DNA of 64,000 nucleotides, taken from positions 372,001 to 436,000 of the forward strand of contig JAEBUN010000003.1 of the NCBI GenBank assembly GCA_023014365.1, written 5' to 3'. Below are positions 61,504-64,000 of the stretch, piece by piece. The position numbers were made by a program, and so were the translations under genes. Below the pieces are notes generated by a model. The model worked only from the letters and a program-made list of their open reading frames with translations. It had not been told where the DNA came from and searched no databases. Every line of letters begins with the position of its first letter. The first letter of the stretch is position 1. Origin of the DNA: Lepiota brunneoincarnata (taxonomy: Eukaryota; Basidiomycota; Agaricomycetes; Agaricales; Agaricaceae).

Positions 61504-64000
61504 TAAGGAGACTAGCCACCACATCTAGCCCTCCACAAAGACCCCCTTCCTTTCCTTATCCACACAATGATATTAATGTCGTAAAACTACAGGAATTGTC
61601 AGCACGTGTAATACATCTACCCTGTCGAATCCGAAAACACAAGCTCACTAAGGAAGGACCTGAAAGCGTGGAACTACTTGCCCTACTCGACTCAGGAGCA
61701 GCAGGAAATTTCATCAACCCTGGAATGGTCAGACAGCACTCATTCAAGACAGTACCCCTTGATTGACCCATTGAAGTACAAAATGCCGATGGATCCATTA
61801 ACGAAAATGGGACAGCCACCCATTATACGATTCTCAATCTAATGGTTAACGGAAAGGATATGGAGATCAAACCAAAAGTAGTCTCCCTTGGAAGCCCAAG
61901 ACTCATCCTTGGATTCCCCTGGCTCACAGAACATAACCCAGACATTGACTGGGACGCCAAACAACTACGCTGGAGAAATGAACATTGGGACAACACTATC
62001 TACTGAGAGCTCATCCAATCCATGGAGCCCGATTGGATCTATAATGACCAACTCAACCACATCTCCACCCTCGAGCCTACTAGCTTTGAAGAAATCAACT
62101 TCAAAGCCTCAGCATTGCAATTCCTTGCCGTCCAACATGGAGAAAAGAAGAACGACGACCCAAGAAAAGTCATACCCACGGAATTCCACGAATACCTCCC
62201 AGTATTCAGCAAGAAACAAGCCAAACGATTCCCCCCACAATGACCATGGGATCACAAGATCGAACTTAAGGAATCATTCAAACCAATCGCCATGAAGTCC
62301 TACCAACTCTCCCTTAACGAAGAAAAGGAACTTGACACATTTCTTGAGGAAAATCTTCAGAAAGGATACATTCAACCATCCAAGTCACCAATGGCCTCAC
62401 CTTTCTTCTTTGTAGGAAAGAAAGATGGAAAGCTACACCCCTGTCAAGACTATCGGTACCTCAATGAACACACTGTCAAGAACACATACAACCTTCCCCT
62501 CATCTCACATATTCTCAACAAACTCCGAGGATCAAGATACTTTACCAAGCTTGATGTACAAGCAGGATATAACAACATCCATATACGCAAAGGAGATGAA
62601 TGGAAAGGAGCCTTCAGAACACCCCAAGGATTATTTGAACCTATGGTCATGTTTTTCGGAATGTGTAACTCCCCAGCAACCTTCCAAACCATGATGGACT
62701 TGTTATTCCGAAAACTCATCAATAATGGAGGAGTAATTGTTTACATGGACAACATCCTCATCCATGCAAAAACAAAACAAGAACTCCAATGTCTTACAAG
62801 AGAAGTACTCAAGATACTCAAGGACAATGATCTATACCTCAAGACTGAGAAATGCGAATTCAAACGCCAACAACTTGAATATCTAGGAGTTATCATCACT
62901 CCGGACTCAGTCTCAATGGACCCAGCAAACTCAAAGGCATTGCTGAATGGCCAACATTGACTACCCCGCACAATGTACGCAAATTCATAGGATTTTGCAA
63001 CTTCTACCAGAAGTTTATACATCAATATGCCACATGGGCTAAACCCCTCAATGCTCTAATGTCCAAAACCAAGAAATTTGAATGGACAGAAGAATGCCAA
63101 AACACCTTCGACACCCTCAAGAGAAAATTTCAAAGTGAACTGGTACTAATGGTACCAGACCAAGACAAACCTTTCGAAATCAAATGCGACACATCATTAT
63201 TTGCATCAGGAGCAGTCCTCCTTCAATGCAATAATAATGGAGTTAAACACCCAGTCGCATACTTCTCAAAAGGATTCTCACCAGCGAAGTGCAATTATCA
63301 TTGCTCCGAACAAGAACTCTTCGCCATAATCTGAGCACTCAAGGAATGGTGCCACCACATAGAAGGATCATCTCACAAGACCATCATATGGTCAGATCAT
63401 GACAACCTTCGCCGCTGGAGAAAACCCAAGGATCTCAGTAGAAGACAAGCTTGATGGATTGCCTACATGCAATGATTTGACATCGAAATCTGGTACATCC
63501 CTGGAAAGAAAAAATGGGCCAGCGGATGCTCTCTCAAGATGACCCGACCATGAACCCAAGACAAAGGACAACAAACAGATTGTTGCCCTACCCAATAAAT
63601 TCTTCACCCCAGAACAGTCACAGCACATCCGTATTATTGGTGAAACAACAAAGCACAAAATAAGAGAGCTGTGGAAGAAGAAGAAACAAACTGACATCGC
63701 TCAAGAAGATGACTCTGGACACCCATGTGTTCATGGAAAACTATTTATACCTCAAGATCTACATCTCAGATGCTGCCTACTGCAAAGGGTACATGACTCA
63801 CCAACCGCAGGACACCCTGGAATCGCAGAAACTACCAGAAAACTCCAGGAGTACGCCTATTGGCCCAGGATGCAATCATTTGTCAAAAACTACGTCCGAG
63901 GATGTGGTGCTTGCCAACAATACAAGGTCAATTGCCACCCCCTGAAGCCACCACTTCAACCTATCCCTGGACCCTGTTCCACCCATCCTTTCTCGAATAT
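61504..64000 (+). pseudogene. pol: Gypsy H: pol, degraded, cut by the window end
   Basis: Blocks: protease (ALLDSGAAGNFINPG, near 61680), RT (62292-62960; [22 protein letters not shown] where the second Asp of YMDD is Asn), RNase H (62957-63334; KCDTSLFASGAVLL, then a stop), and the integrase zinc region (GHPGIAETTRK, GCGACQQY near 63800-63920). Stops sit at several former CGA codons. It is related to but clearly different from G. The rest of integrase is outside the window. Confidence 0.88.

Overview
This 64 kb window is almost entirely transposable-element DNA from a basidiomycete fungus, most likely an agaricomycete. The evidence is the chromodomain Ty3/gypsy elements, copia, pogo and Tc1 transposons, short introns (about 48-60 nt, GTAAGT-type donors) in the only two spliced genes, and widespread CpG-to-TpG/CpA decay in older copies. 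I see no housekeeping gene, tRNA, rRNA or CRISPR array. The species cannot be fixed from the sequence.

The dominant family is a Ty3/gypsy chromovirus in two LTR subfamilies: G1 (LTR 384-393 bp) and G2 (415-421 bp), with different U3 but shared R-U5. Seven copies are labelled A to G here. Element G (50363-58555, minus) is the reference: LTRs differ at one base in 386, the target duplication is AATAT, and gag (396 aa) and pol (1324 aa) are open. It shows a leader ORF with membrane segments, a UAG inside a hairpin, a 209-codon frame without Met running into gag, a -1 gag/pol junction, a protease-RT-RNase H-integrase-chromodomain polyprotein, two overlapping post-pol ORFs (Z, with zinc knuckles; P, in the pol frame), a hairpin 15 nt before the 3' LTR, and a PBS complementary to the element's own R region (self-priming, as known for Tf1).

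Layout. 1-1067: end of A, inserted in B. 1068-20496: B, broken by a solo LTR X1 and by C (4461-19941). C is itself broken by solo LTR X2 and by a 6.3 kb LTR-X element (8128-14452) with two intron-bearing genes N1 and N2; N2 is split by a solo LTR Y2. 20497-25628: a decayed copia element that received B. 25629-27974: little-recognised sequence and an integrase fragment of another gypsy (J). 27975-32277: 3' end of D, split by a pogo transposon (28566-31970) that carries solo LTR Y1 and a CACTA-like MITE. 32278-39021: E, with an internal inversion. 39022-41782: unassigned sequence around a Tc1 element. 41783-59486: F, carrying solo LTR X3 and the intact G. 59487-64000: another gypsy family, H, cut by the window end.

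The parts most likely to be undescribed are the UAG-hairpin gag leader, the overprinted Z/P pair, the covarying 3' hairpin, the X element with its N1/N2 genes and NCGG targets, and the Y LTR that encodes a conserved acidic protein inside its U3.
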